NCBI RefSeq assembly: GCF_000471905.2
Contig: NW_006495648.1
Span: 352,511-416,510 of the forward strand
Source of the DNA: Amborella trichopoda
Lineage: Eukaryota > Streptophyta > Magnoliopsida > Amborellales > Amborellaceae
DNA: 64,000 nucleotides
Reading direction: 5' to 3'
Shown here: piece by piece, positions 30,731 to 42,320 of the stretch
Layout: each line of letters begins with the position of its first letter
Numbering within the stretch: position 1 is the first letter of the stretch
The notes under the pieces: generated by a model
Database searches by the model: none
Seen by the model: only the letters and a program-made list of their open reading frames with translations
What the model was told of the DNA's origin: nothing
Position numbers and translations under genes: made by a program

Positions 30731-33700
30731 ATCTCTTCAAGATCATTAGCCATGTCCTAACCACCTTCTTCCCATTCTTCTGGAGCTTCTTGCAAATCTT
30801 CGTCAAGGGACTCAGGACGCTTCTTATCAATCTTGAGTGCAGAGGCCCATGATCCTGACATTTCGGCTTCTAAGAGGGTCCCAGCATGGGAGACGATTTC
30901 CTGTCTCTGACTGGACCAGGGAATGAAAGCATCAACATCGATCATGAAGTCCATGACATCGTGACTGTGATCACTCAGTATTTGCCCCGAGATGGGTGGT
31001 GCTTCGTGAACTTGAACCATGTGATAGGCCTCATGGGAATAGGAATTTGAAGATGGCTCAGACTTGGCTCGAGCCTTCAGGGCATCAGCGACTGACAAGA
31101 ATCTAGCCGCCTGGGCCAGCATCTTTCTTAGGTGCTTCCGCTGCGATCTGCTGATATTGGTACCTTCGAGCTCTCTGTTTAGAGTGTCGAAGTCTGGGCA
31201 CTATTGACTTGCACCTGTAAAAGAAATAGAGGAGGAAGGAAGAGAAGAAGAAGAAGTGGAGTTAGAATGTCTTGGGTTGGTTTTTACATTGTCACTAGAA
31301 TTGAACATGTATAGGGGGTGTTATAGGTCTTGCCCCGGCTTTGACCAGTGGGGGGTGCTTTTAGCATCATCACCCGTATTAGACGAGTCCCGAGCAGCTG
31401 ATGACTCAGGGATGTCCACTTGATCGGATGAAGAGAAAAGGCGAGCTGCGTCTCGGATGAAGTATCGCAAGGTCGACAGTGGAGGAAGGGACCCGAGGAA
31501 TTCTTCCTCAACTGGTGGCTGAGGAATACGATTCCTTTAGCATGATGACCTAAGTGCTCGTCTCCTTCTACATCCCTTGGGTGGTGTTATGACCATCCTA
31601 TCGAGCTGATGTGTAGCCCTAGCTTGATGGACTGCCTCACGTTTCAGGGACTTGAGCCTACTTCGTCCATGGTAGACTTCTCAGGGCTAAGAAGTTGAGG
31701 GCTCTGAGGGGTCCAGTGCAGGCTCATGGGGGTCCTGCAGTGGGATTTCCTCTTGGATGGGGGCAATAGCTTGGGAGTGTTCAGGGAGAGAGGCACAGAC
31801 AATGTGGCCTTTCTGTACTTTCTCGGCAACTATAGCTTCGAACCCAGAGTATTCCGCGAGCTCATGGACCCATACCTAGTGATATGTGCACCAAAGATTT
31901 TTTGTACCCTGAGTAAGACGCTTAAGTTGTCTAGCAGGCTTGGGAGTGATGAGACCCTGTTTGAGCATTGGCTTGAAGAGGGCCTATAGAGGTTCTAACT
32001 CAGCACTTCCCTGGACTTGTGTCGAGAGGTCTTCTTGCACTAGTGGAGTAGAGGCTTGAAGGTGTCCTTTTGGGCTATAATGAACTTCTTGGTGCTGCTG
32101 CATCTTCTTTGCCAAGAGCTCGTGGAAACCAGTGCATTCGCTCAGGTCATAGCCTCGTATCAGATGATACGGACACCAGAGATTTTCAGTTCCTGGAGGC
32201 AAAAACTTGGGCTACCTTATCAGCTTTGGTGTGATAAGACCTTCTTCGAGCATTATTGAGAATAGTGCACAGAGGACAGCAGGTGCCTCATCATCCTCCT
32301 AAATTGTCACTATGTGGGAAGTCTTAGTTGCCCTGAATGCTTTCTTTAGCTCTTCGAGCTTTATCTGGCCCTTGTTAATAAGGGCTTCGATAATTGTCTT
32401 TGAGCATAAAGTACTCTTGAGTGGGATGGCCTATTCTCCAATGATAGGCATAGTATCTCTCGTGTGTCTCCCGTCCATCTTGCTTTGAGGTGTTGACCTC
32501 CTACAATTGGACCATGTTTTGCTCAAATAGTAATCAAAGCATCGTAGGAACCCACTCCTTCTTGAAGGGGTACACCTTGTTCTGGTGCTGGATCTAGTAA
32601 TCGCTTTGATTTACATTTTTAGGAGGCAAGACCTTGTTATAGGATAGTTGCTGCTTGCCTCCAGCCTGAGGTGTCTGTGCCTTAGAGAGGTCCAAGGTTT
32701 GAGGAGAGGCTTTCTTAGTTCGTTCATGGTGATGGCCACACTAATCATCGCTTTTTACTGGTTTCCTCGATTGTTGGAGTGAGAATTTCCATTGCCCCAG
32801 TTGTTTCCAGAGCTAGAGAGCTGCTGATGAGATATGCCATGGTTCTTGGATAGACCTTCTATATGAATTCCTTTAGAGAAGAGCTCTGACATGGAGGGTG
32901 GATTGGATGCCTCAACATGCAAACTCGGGCAGCATATTTCGTATATTGGTCTGAACTGCTTATCTTTCAGTCATGGGAGTGGCATGATAGGTTGCTAGCT
33001 CTCTCCATCGGGCGACGAACTTAACAACTAGCTCACCAGGGACTTGAGTCAGAGTGAGGAGTTCGATGGTTTCCACATTTCTATAGACTTCATAGAAATG
33101 CTGGTAAAACAACTGCTTCATTTGCTACCATGTGTGTATCGAGTTTGGTGGCAGCCGAGCATTCCAACTAAAGGTTAGCCCTTCGAGAGTTTCGATGAAC
33201 GGACGAAGGAGGAGTCGCTCTTCAGTTGTCGTCTCTTGACAAGCAGCTTGAAAGTGAGCGGTATGCTAGTGCGAGGACGTAGTACCATTGAACGAGGGGA
33301 ACTTCCCTTTTTGATAGTTCAAAGGAAACGACACCTGGTCGATGTATGAGGGATATGGATTTTGGTAAAGCTGCATCTCTTGTATGCTCGGGACCTTATT
33401 CTTGAGACTGAGGGTCACCATGGCATCTATGTCGGTTTGCGAAACCATGCGAGGAGAGCTATCTTGGGAGGCCGGTGGGGGAGTTTACCCGAGAGCTGTG
33501 CCCTCTCCAGGCTAGGAGTTGACCTCATGGTGAGGAGAAGAAGCCGGGGGCCTGGAGGCCTCCAAGCGATCCATCTTTCGAGGATGGACTGCGTCATCAC
33601 CTAGAACTTGTTCATCCGCTCTTCTTGGGCATCATCTGGCTTGTTGATCACTATGACGCTAATCGTTTCTTCTGGAGGGTCAGAGCCAGGTGGAGTAGTG

Positions 33701-34065
33701 GACTACTGGGGTTGGTGAGTCGTACGTGGCAAGTCAGTCTGTAGGGGATCAGCATGCCCCGACTAGACTCGAGCCTTGTACACCAACCGTGTGAGGACCA
33801 GTTCTTGACGGTCTTGGGACCGTGATTTCTTGACAGCTTGGTCTTTTGCTGTGACGGTGATCACGAAGTAATCTTGGACTTCTCGTTCAGGTTTGGGAAC
33901 CCAAAGAGGCAAGAAGGGATTGTAAGGAGGGAGATCATCAAAAGTGATAACCTTAACTGCCTTAGGAGTCTCTCTGGTCAAAAGCTGTAGGCCTCTCTTC
34001 TATTTGATCCTAAGACTGCAATAGATTTCAGTCCAAAATCGAGCTTGAGACTTGGACTGCCCCAT
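30731..34065 (-). pseudogene. gag: Gag and gag-pol spacer remnant, element B
   Basis: It starts at ATG 34,065 (MGQSKSQARFWTE), with an in-frame TAG after SLRIK. Segments include 33,981-33,763 (FDDLPPYNPFLPLW, SRSQDRQELVLTRLVYKA), 33,448-33,266 (QTDIDAMVTLSLKNKVPSIQ, YPSYIDQVSFPLNYQKGK), the gag core around 33,190-32,950, and 32,202-31,984 (ENLWCPYHLIRGYDLSECTG, a zinc-finger-like C-x2-H block). From 31,700 to 30,757 follows the hydrophilic spacer also seen in A and C (KPRAKSEPSS, SGSWASALKID, EAPEEWEEGG). No retropepsin DTG/DSG motif is seen. Confidence 0.87.
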
Positions 34066-35246
34066 CTTTCTCGAGCATGAGAGAGCTGTGTCTATCGGCT
34101 AGAGCAGAGAGTGAGGTCCATGGATGGAGGTCAGTCCGAGCTGCTTCCTTGGAGGCTAGAGACTTCTATATGCCATCAAGCCTTTGCCTCGAGCTCCCTT
34201 GTGAGGTCCTGGTACATGGCTGACCTGGGATGGCTGGCCCAAGATGGTACTCTTAGGGAAAACCTTCGAGTACCAGGTCTCGAGGTGTTTACCTGGCAAA
34301 AGAGGAGCGACAGAAGGAGGAGCTGGTTCACCACTCCACCTGAGTTGGGATCGAGGAGGAACCTGCAAAGTCGGTGCATGTGCACTTTTAGAGTTAGTCA
34401 TCGGGGTGACTTGGGGGTCAACCCAGGCTCAATCAGCTAGTTCGACCTTAGTAGGCAGAGACCCACGAGCTCGTGTCTGTGAGGGATCGGGCAGGAGCAT
34501 GTCTATGTGCCGAGAGGTGGGACGGAGTGGTTGACCCTCTTGTCCTTGAGCTGGCACAGAATTGGCGCTGCCCCGAGCTGTGGAAAGCAAATGCATGACA
34601 CGTGCAGGGTTTGGCCCAAGAAAGCCTAGCCTTGAACGCGAGCTCAAGGCAGCATGAGAGTTGCCCTGAGGTGTGCCTCGAGTGGTCAAATTACGAGCCA
34701 TCAGATGTGTGCGAGAGGTGGAGGCCGCAAGATCCCCGCCTCTGTGTGCCGAGCCTTTGGGATAGAGGTTCGGGGTGGTGAAGGAGTATGGGGACTAGCC
34801 TTGAGGTGGCTCTCAGGAGTAATGGCAACCTGCTTTCCTTTCGTGAAAGAAGACAGGGCAGCCTTTCTGCGTACCCTAGCAATATGACCGGCAAGTGACT
34901 TGCCAGTAGTAGGGTGCATGATGTGTGTGGTGGCATGTGTGCCACCAATGCGAAGGGCCTTGGTGGAGGGTCCACCAGGGCTAAGAAGCGGGGAGTTAGG
35001 GACCTTCAAGTCCCTTCTCACACCAAACCAGGAGAGGATCTGGGAGTCGGACTGTGTGTCCTGACTCAAGAGGAGCACTAGAAACGAGGCTTGAGAAGCT
35101 CGTTTCCCTGGGACAGTCATGAGTGTGGGGATGAGAAAATCCCCAGCTCAGATGAACGGGTTGAATAACCCAAATGCCATGAATATAGTGCAGAAAGTAA
35201 AAGGTGATGCTAATCAAGCAAGGGCTAACCAATGAAGGGGTAATAA
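34066..35246 (-). other. 5' untranslated leader, element B
   Basis: About 1.2 kb between gag start and PBS is alignable to the leaders of A and C in reverse. Overlapping short frames on both strands show no shared protein. Confidence 0.65.
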
Positions 35247-35265
35247 ATCCCCAGTAGAGTCCCCA
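35247..35265 (-). other. Primer binding site, element B
   Basis: Read on the minus strand this is TGGGGACTCTACTGGGGAT-like, three bases inside the LTR end. It differs from the C site by a few substitutions. Confidence 0.75.
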
Positions 35266-35268
35266 AGC

Positions 35269-38174
35269 TGGTTAGGTTCCTCGATCTCACCTCCTCGGAT
35301 TTAGGTGATTGGGTGACACGTGTCTCGGGTTTGGAAGACCCGAGACCTGAGATCGCTCTCTCAGGAACCTCGTTCACAGAACAAGGGTAGGTGTCCAATT
35401 GGTGATAGAGGAATTGAATGTGAGGTGGGGACCAACCTTACATGGGTCCGTGACTGACTTGGGCTGACTCACATGGGAACCCTCTTACATCACGATGGAA
35501 AGCCCCTTAGTTGCTTCAGTTGGTTCGGAATCGCCTCCCTTGACCTGTAATCTCCTTATTTTCCCCTCAACACTATCATGGTTAACTTGCAAGACAAGTG
35601 GGCCGAAGGACCCACCCTTGTCTTAAGGCAATGCACATTCATGAGAAGTTGGGATGATGAAGAAGAGAGTTTGAATAAAGAGAGAAAAGAGAGGAGAACT
35701 TGATAAGGGGATGGGACTAGCATGATAGCTAGACCAGTGACAGACTCGGAGTGGTAGAAAAGACGGGCATGGTGCTTAGGACCAACACGACAATAATACT
35801 ACAAGAAACCGAGGCCGATATGCCTATCCTAATCTGGTGTAACAGCAAAACGGGCATGGTACTCAAGACCAACATGATGGAAATATTGCTCGACATCCAG
35901 ATTGCTATGGCAGTGCTAGACTGAGTCTACCCTCAGTCGAGTGAGAAGAGAAGAGAATAAAGAGAAGACTCGAGGTGGCGAAGAGATGAGGTCCTGGCGA
36001 CGTTAGACGTCGCTACCCGCAGCCGTGGAGTAACAGTGTCGCGGCCCTTAGACGGCGTTGTACACTATTTCTCACAGTTAGAGAATGAGCAATGAACTAG
36101 AGACGGTTCTGGGCATCGCCGCTGGCAACACGAGGAGGTAGCACACCCCTTCATGGGCGGCGATGGCTCGTTTTGAGGCCCGGGATGATAGCCTCTTGCA
36201 AAGCGCGCGGTGATTGTTCCCTGACGAAGCACATGTCATTAGGTATGGGACGCAAGAGAAGCTAGCGCACGGCGATAGGCGTGGGACATAAGAGAAGTTA
36301 GCGCACGGTGATAAGCTCCGAGCACACGAAGGAAGCTCGTGGACGGCGATAGGCGTCGAGCCCACGAAGGAAGCTCGAGGACAGCGATAGACACCAACTG
36401 CACGAAAGAAGCATGTGCACAGCGATAAGCACCGAGCGAACGAAAGAGGCTAGCAGACGATGATGGGTATTGCAGCGACCCTTCATGGGCAGTGATAGGC
36501 ATCGCTCTCTGCGATAGACGCGCAACAGGGTGAGATCCCTGCGGGCAACAATAGGCACCTCCATCTATACTCCTTGCTGAGAGATAGAGACGAACGAAGA
36601 GAGGGAGAAAGAAGCTCGACATGGCGTTACCATCGCCATGCACAACCTGTGGAACAATATGGGAGAGAAAAAAAGAAAGAAAGAGGCGTGCGCGACACTG
36701 CCACTGCCGCGCATGGCCTCTGGGAAAAGCTAGACAAAGAAGAAGACAGAGAAGAAGAGAGAGAAGAAGAGAAAAAAGAAGAGATGAGAGAGAAAGCGAT
36801 TTATCGTAAGCTGAGGGGTACTGTTCCAAAAGTTTCTCTCTCCTTCCTCTCTCTCTCAAGCCATGACCCAATAATGAGAAAAGATGGAGCTTTTATTAAG
36901 CAAAGTTCAGTCCATATACAATGAGAATATGTGATCTATATATAGAGTTTGCCCAAATATGGGTGGATGGATCAAAATTAAACCTAATTGTTGAAAACTA
37001 AGATTTAATTGAATTAAATAAAATAGGAAAATAAGATACAAAATGATTGATTTGCCCCTTCCTAACAATCCCTGCTGCTGCCAAAGAACGTATATGATCT
37101 TTCATGGATGATCCAAGGTTACTCTGGTGCCTGGTTTTTCAAAAGATGATTATTTTCTTGTAGGACTCGGTATGGCAATCAATTTGATACCAACTTCGAG
37201 TCATGGATTGTGTTTTTAGGCCACGATCATGAGCCTTGAAATTTGAATGAATCTTGCAAACTTCGGATCGATAGTATGCTCATTTCTTGATGTTTTTCCA
37301 TGATTTATTCGATGGATCACACTAAGCATGTCGTCACAGTCGCGTGGCAACAAATGCAGCTCGATTTCGTACCCAGACGAAGATTTCGAAACATATGAGT
37401 TTTTGCCAAAATCTGGAATTTCGATGCTGAAATCTACAATCACTTCATCGGCTTTGTGTGCAAAATCTGATCGTTTATCATATAGCCATGGACCTTATAC
37501 ACACAATCCAACTGGTTTCACATCGATCAAGTTCACGAGCACCGTGATTTGGTCGCTAGAGCGAAGCGTGTCTCTGGTGATTTTCCTGCACCCTCCTTCA
37601 TGGATCGACAACTTCTCTCTAGCTTTTCTTCGTGCTTGGATGTCGTCGTGAGGCGTGCCACTGATCAAAACTCTCGTCTTGACGAGATGAACATGCTCAC
37701 AATGTTTGAGCATCATCCGACTCGGGACGAATGAGATATGGTTGTCGCACCTCACTGTTTGTGATTGTCTCTTTAATGGAGTTTAGTTGCAGGGTGGCCG
37801 CATGGGAATAGTGTGTGGCTCCTTCTATTTTCGTCTTCTACCCATAACTTCTTCCTGAGTGTCCATTCAAGCTGAAATTTGACCCCCTAGGGTTTTCAAC
37901 CGTGTCGGATCCAATGGCAGTAGTCCCACGGCAATTTGAATGACCGAAAATATAGTTCTAGTTATGAGGGTCCATTTTTTGGTGCTAGAGGTTAATTCTG
38001 CTGGAACTGTTTCTTTGTCTGCACTGCCAATGACATGTCGGATTGTGTTGAAACTTGGTAGGAGACGTTTTGGAGTCATTATGAAGATCTGGATCTGTTC
38101 CTGGGTCATTCTGAGACTATTAAAATTTCCACTGTTTGTCAGGCTTTATTGACCGGCTTCTCCCTTATTCCTCA
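35269..38174 (-). repeat. 5' LTR of element B
   Basis: On the minus strand it starts TGAGGAATAAGGGAGAA at 38,174 and ends CCTAACCA at 35,269, about 2.9 kb. It is homologous in order to the C LTRs. The frames 36,239-36,871 and 36,574-36,924 are LTR repeats, not genes. Its outer edge abuts the integrase fragment of element D. Confidence 0.88.
36937..36944 (-). promoter_or_regulatory. LTR TATA box, element B 5' LTR
   Basis: TATATATA (palindromic) lies downstream, on the minus strand, of the conserved CATCCACCCATATTTGGGC segment. It is equivalent to 7,651 in C. Confidence 0.6.
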
Positions 38175-38199
38175 AGTTGCTGAAAAATGTCTTCAAACA

Positions 38200-38931
38200 C
38201 TTTCAGTGGCCAATTTTATGGGCCACCATATATAGATTCGGCGTGCCTGGCCGAATCATTTTTGACAACGACCCCCAATTTCGAAGTAATCAAATTGACA
38301 GACTGGTTGATCAGTTAAGTTTTACATGAAAATACTCAACCATGTGCCATCTGAGATCTAATGGTCTAGCTGAAGATTTTAACAAGACCCTTTGCAATGC
38401 ACTAAGAAAGTCTGTTTCAAGTACTAAAAGAGATCGACACGAAAAGCTCGCTGGAATTCTATGGGCTTACCGCATCACAGCCCGAGGCCCCACTCAGTCG
38501 AACCCTTACTCTTTGGTATATGGGGGTGAAGCTGTGTTGCCTCTAGAGATTCAATTTCCTTCCCTTAGGATAGCCCTAAACTACAGAATGACAGATGAAG
38601 AACGGGCTAACCTCCTTTATCAAGAACTAGACACACTTGATGAAAAGAGGTTTCAAGCACAGCAATGCCTTGAGACTTAAAGAATCGTATGCAACGAGCT
38701 TTCGACAAATTGACCAAAATAAGATCATTCTTAAAAGGGGAACTAGTCATAGCGGTAAGGAGACCTATCAATGCTCAAGATTGAATTAAGGGAAAATTCG
38801 AACCAAAATGGGAAGACCCATTTGTGGTGAAAAACTCCTTTCCCAATGAAGCCCACATCCTGGTCAATTCTGAAGGAGAAAAGGCCATGCCGCTAGTTAA
38901 CGGGAGATATTTGAAAAAGTATTATCCTTAA
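38200..38931 (+). pseudogene. Integrase C-terminal half, element D
   Basis: It begins in the catalytic core: YRFGVPGRIIFDNDPQF (about 38,230-38,285). An open frame, 38,342-38,680, follows: HLRSNGLAEDFNKTLCNALR, GILWAYRITARGPTQSNPYS, LVYGGEAVLPLEIQFPS, ALNYRMTDEERANLLYQEL. After a stop at 38,678 the C-terminal part continues as GKFEPKWEDPFVV and ends VNGRYLKKYYP with TAA at 38,929-38,931. The zinc-binding domain and everything upstream are missing. Confidence 0.92.
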
Positions 38932-39316
38932 GTTAAAGTCCAAGCTACACAACCGCTAAAATTGTTAGCCTATGTCCTAGCGATACGACAATAAAACTAT
39001 GCCACCCATGGTCTCAGCGGCATGGCATTAAAATCCACCATCAAAACAAAAAGTGGGGTCTTTGCGAAAACCAAAAATGGCGCGCCCAAAGGGTTCAAAT
39101 GAAAAACCTAAAAAGGCAATCTAACCATTCGAACCGGATGGTTCGCACACCCCACTCAGGGGAGAAACAAGTCCCCTAAGTCCATTCCTTATCCCCATCA
39201 TAAAAATAGGGATAAGAACCAAGCACAAAAGGGAAAGGAGGATCAAAGCAAATCATGAAAAGGCAAAGAAGTGCAAGTCACAAGAAATGGAGGATGCAGG
39301 CCAAAAAGGGATGACT

Positions 39317-39322
39317 TTTATT
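39317..39322 (-). terminator. Candidate poly(A) signal of the antisense unit, element D
   Basis: On the minus strand AATAAA, in the context CATGAAATAAAAGTC, lies 20 bases after the end of the antisense ORF at 39,341, about 390 bases from the integrase stop. This is equivalent to 27,294 in element B. Confidence 0.45.
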
Positions 39323-39340
39323 TCATGAATGAATGAGTGA

Positions 39341-39682
39341 TTACAAAGTTGTGATTACAATAAATCTATAACTCCCAAAAAAAATGAATGAGTACAAGCC
39401 TGTTCTAAAATGAGTCTCTCGTCCAGAGACATGGTCTCCAAACCCGTCGCAGCCTTCTGAAAAACGGTCACGTCTTCTAAGACGACTGGTCATTCTTTCT
39501 AAAAATGGAGCTTGAAAAGAATGATAAAAGCCTCTTGTGCCATTCCACCCTCGAGTGAAGGCAAAGGACCAGGAGGTGATTAGGGGAGCAGCCACAAGCA
39601 AAGATCCAAGAAGGAAATCTCCTGCTTGACATGTTAGCAGTCCACCCAAACATCGAATGTTGAAGTGGACCAAATCATCCAT
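39341..39682 (-). CDS. Candidate antisense ORF of element D, unknown product
   Basis: This 113-codon frame runs opposite to pol. It starts MDDLVHFNIRCLGGLLTCQA and contains a hydrophobic stretch (GDFLLGSLLVAAPLITSWSF, residues about 21-40), a basic segment (MTSRLRRRDR) and a hydrophobic C-terminus. A shorter upstream frame on the same strand (about 39,930-39,850) reads MPFAEAGFWVPDLEVRQSV and could be an earlier exon or frame-shifted part. A TATA box at 40,080-40,073 and an AATAAA at 39,322 bracket both. Composition looks protein-like, but I do not recognise the family. Tat-lineage elements are known to carry extra, sometimes antisense, ORFs after pol, which fits. It could also be chance. Confidence 0.45.
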   Translation of the reverse strand: MDDLVHFNIRCLGGLLTCQAGDFLLGSLLVAAPLITSWSFAFTRGWNGTRGFYHSFQAPFLERMTSRLRRRDRFSEGCDGFGDHVSGRETHFRTGLYSFIFFGSYRFIVITTL

Positions 39683-40072
39683 CTAACCCAACATCATGAA
39701 GAAGATAATGGGCAGGTGAAGACCATCACAGTCCCTCAGAACATGACACGCAGCCTCGGACCTTTTTCTCGGGATCCCAAGCAAATAGTAGGGACCTAAA
39801 GACCCAAACCCACCATCCAGTGTGGGTCCATCAACAATTTCGCAGGGTCAAACATCTTCACCGAAAAGCCGAACGCTCTGACGCACTTCAAGATCTGGGA
39901 CCCAAAAGCCAGCCTCAGCAAAAGGCATGGCCTCTCAAAAATGAAGGCGTCAAAGTCAAAAGAAAGAGAGATCTTCTTCCCCCCTACAAAGAAAAAAAAA
40001 TAGGAAAGAAAAACAAAGAATCTTCTTGAAAAGCAGAAGGAGTTGCACTCATGCTCTATTCGACTAAGCCCC

Positions 40073-40080
40073 TTTTTATA
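40073..40080 (-). promoter_or_regulatory. Candidate antisense promoter TATA box, element D
   Basis: The minus strand reads CAGTTATAAAAAGGGGCTTAG around this site. The match to TATAAAAGGGGG at 25,907 in element B, in the same orientation relative to pol, suggests a conserved antisense promoter. Confidence 0.5.
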
Positions 40081-40884
40081 ACTGCCATAGGCCCATCATA
40101 AAAGCACTTTGCTTCCCGAGTGACGCTTCATCTAACCACACAGACATGTGTCACTGGGATAACGCCTCGATCGACTGCCAGTCAAATTTCTATGTGGCCT
40201 TGCCTCCCCGGCATCATTTTCGAAGGATCACCGGTAAAATCTTCCATTATCTTGCCTCTCAGGCATCACTTTTAACGGAGTATGATAAAATCTTCTTCCT
40301 TCCTGAAGACATTTCCTAGAAACAAGTTGGCTTGTCATCAAAACGACCTGCCTTCCTAGGAAATATCCTGCTTCCACATGGATGCATCCCGTCTCACGGA
40401 GTCCAGTACAACAATCAGCACTCATACATTCCCTGCGGGTAAATGCTATCACATCCCTTGACATCTTATCCACGATGTTCAATGTGCTAGCGAAACTCCG
40501 TCCAAGCAGGATCCCTCCAAAAAGAAGAACCCCTAAAAAATAAGTAAAAATTGCGCATGGAAAAACCCTGCAACGACACCATGAGTAAAAGTGACAGTCG
40601 AGCAATGGCCATGAAGCCATGAGTAAAAGTGTCCTAAAAAATAAGAAAACCGGGCATGGCGAAAACCCACAATGGCGTCATGAGTAAAAATGGGATGGAC
40701 GTGACCTCGAAGTCACGAGTAAAAATGTCTTAAAAAGGAGTCGGCAAAAACCACGCTTGTGGCACTGCTCCTATCCAATTCAAATGAAGACTTGAAAGGG
40801 CGCTTAGATTAAAATAAAACAGGTTAATCCAACTGTTTAAAGAAGAAGAAAAGACTTTAACCAACTTCAAAAGTAAGAAAAATC

Positions 40885-41315
40885 CAGATTTTGGCCCTAG
40901 AGCCAAATACCAATCTCCGGCCCCAACGCCAAATTCCAAATTCCGACACCAGTGCCAAAATCCAAATCTTCAGCCCTAGTGCCAAAATCCAAATTCCTGC
41001 CCAAGACCCAAATCTAAATCTCCGGCACCAACACCAAAAAAATATCCAGATTCCGGCCCCAACACCAAATTCTAAATTATGGCCCTAGAGCCAAATCCAA
41101 ATCTCCGACCACAAAGTAAAAAAAAACAATCCAGATTCTTGCCCTAGCACCAAAATCCAAATTCCAGCCCTAGAGCCAAATCCAAATCTCCTGCCTCAGT
41201 GCCAAAATCCAAATTCCAACCCTAGGGCCAAATCCAAATCTACGGCCCCAGTGTCAAAATCCAAATTCCGACCCCAGTGTCAAACTCCAAATCCACGGCC
41301 TTAGAGCCAAAAATC
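40885..41315 (+). repeat. Minisatellite of about 30-40 bp, element D 3' region
   Basis: Units of the type CCGGCCCCAGTGCCAAAATC plus CAAATT recur about a dozen times with substitutions and small gaps. The array is unlike those of B and C, so each subfamily has its own 3' repeat. Confidence 0.88.
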
Positions 41316-41504
41316 AAAAAACCCCCACCAGCTAGATTGGGGTAAAACCCACCAAGGGAACCCACTAGCCGCTCCAATAAGAAGGCATTGTAGACATGGA
41401 ATGGTAGCCTCTTTACGAGGCAGCCTATCAGTGCACTCTCCCAAAAAACGAAAAATGATTCCAAAAGTATTGGGAAGGGAGCCTTAAACGAAATCCCGAA
41501 ATGA

Positions 41505-41770
41505 CTAAGAGTCCACTTCGGTTGCCCCTGAGGAAGAAGTTTAACATGATCTGGCCCTCAGGGATCATAGTGATGCCGGTGATCAAGAAGAAAGAACATA
41601 AATATTTAGTTTATAGGAAATTAAACACGTCTTGGTAAGGATTCGAAAGATGAACTTTGACGACAAAATCATATTCCTAATGTTACCCTTCTCACTACTC
41701 TCGAAGGGCAACATCCATCAGAACAAGTTCTTGTATGTCATTTTTGACGTACCTTCATCCCTGACACAAA
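41505..41770 (+). pseudogene. Gypsy reverse transcriptase scrap
   Basis: Short frames read VMPVIKKKEHKYLVYRKLN and, in another frame, DDKIIFLMLPFSLL. These resemble the start of a gypsy RT (PVKKKNGKYRVCVDYRKLN and the PLPF block). It lies out of place, after integrase of D, so it comes from another inserted copy or a rearrangement. Confidence 0.5.
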
Positions 41771-41859
41771 TAAGAAGAGAGCCAGTGAAAACGTAGCCCT
41801 GCTAGTGCCCAAGATGTTACCAGACCATGGGAATACTGCAAAATAAGCCTAACACAAAG

Positions 41860-42320
41860 CAACTTTGGAAAAAAGTACCATGATGTAACAAAAAGACCTT
41901 ATAACTATAGCCCTATACTACGAGTTTCAAAATAGTACCTGACCAATACCATTACATCCAAGACTTCGAAAAATCCCTGCGGACCAAATTTGGGCTCAAT
42001 CGGACCTCTCAGAAAAAATCTTAGCCCAAATTACCTCAAAAGGGTAAAAGTCGTACACTATTGCAGTGGGGCCTCACCGAAACCAGTCCCCAATCATGGA
42101 GATCATGATCTTTGCCTCTCGAGATGACCTATAAATATCCATCCATCGATCGATTGAAGTCAGATCAAGCTCAAATTCGGACGCAAGATAAGCCTCGACA
42201 ACCCGGTCATTTTGATATACGGCACACATCGTCATGTGACCCAGAATCAAGATTTTTCTGGAGAAATCATGAGCCCGAAACCATGGAAAATGAAGCATTT
42301 GAAGAAAGGGGATCTCAAAC
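41860..42320 (+). repeat. Partial LTR copy inside the 3' region of element D
   Basis: AGACCTTATAACTATAGCCC at 41,891 matches 42,650 in the D LTR. GATCAAGCTCAAATT and CATTTTGATATACGGCACAC (42,160-42,230) match about 42,910-42,980. The offset is about 760 bases. It is a diverged second LTR fragment directly upstream of the true 3' LTR. Confidence 0.7.

Larger units (their letters stand above)
4595..38174 (-). mobile_element. Element B: Tat-lineage Ty3/gypsy retrotransposon, interrupted by element C
   Basis: The order on the minus strand is LTR (35,269-38,174), PBS, leader, gag, RT, RNase H, archaeal-type RNase H, integrase, long 3' region and a truncated 3' LTR (about 4,595-4,884). The 3' region is cut in two by element C: 27,339-24,227 continues at 6,370-4,885. 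Without C and one target-site copy the element is about 15.7 kb. Having two RNase H domains before integrase is diagnostic of the plant Tat group. Its right LTR abuts the integrase remnant of D. All domains carry stops or frameshifts. Confidence 0.85.
38932..41504 (+). other. 3' region of element D
   Basis: It follows the integrase stop. It carries the candidate antisense unit (40,080-39,317), a block with repeated CATGAGTAAAA motifs (40,560-40,740, shared with B and C 3' regions) and a minisatellite (40,885-41,315). The long frame 40,620-40,228 on the minus strand overlaps the motif block and is probably incidental. Confidence 0.7.

Noticed and set aside
36239..36871. 210-codon minus-strand frame rich in Arg, Ser and Leu
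   Set aside because: It lies wholly within the 5' LTR of element B, and the aligned C LTR does not keep it open.
40228..40620. 130-codon minus-strand frame with a hydrophobic start, element D 3' region
   Set aside because: It overlaps the repeated CATGAGTAAAA block and lies upstream of the antisense TATA box; no similarity to the B or C antisense frames.
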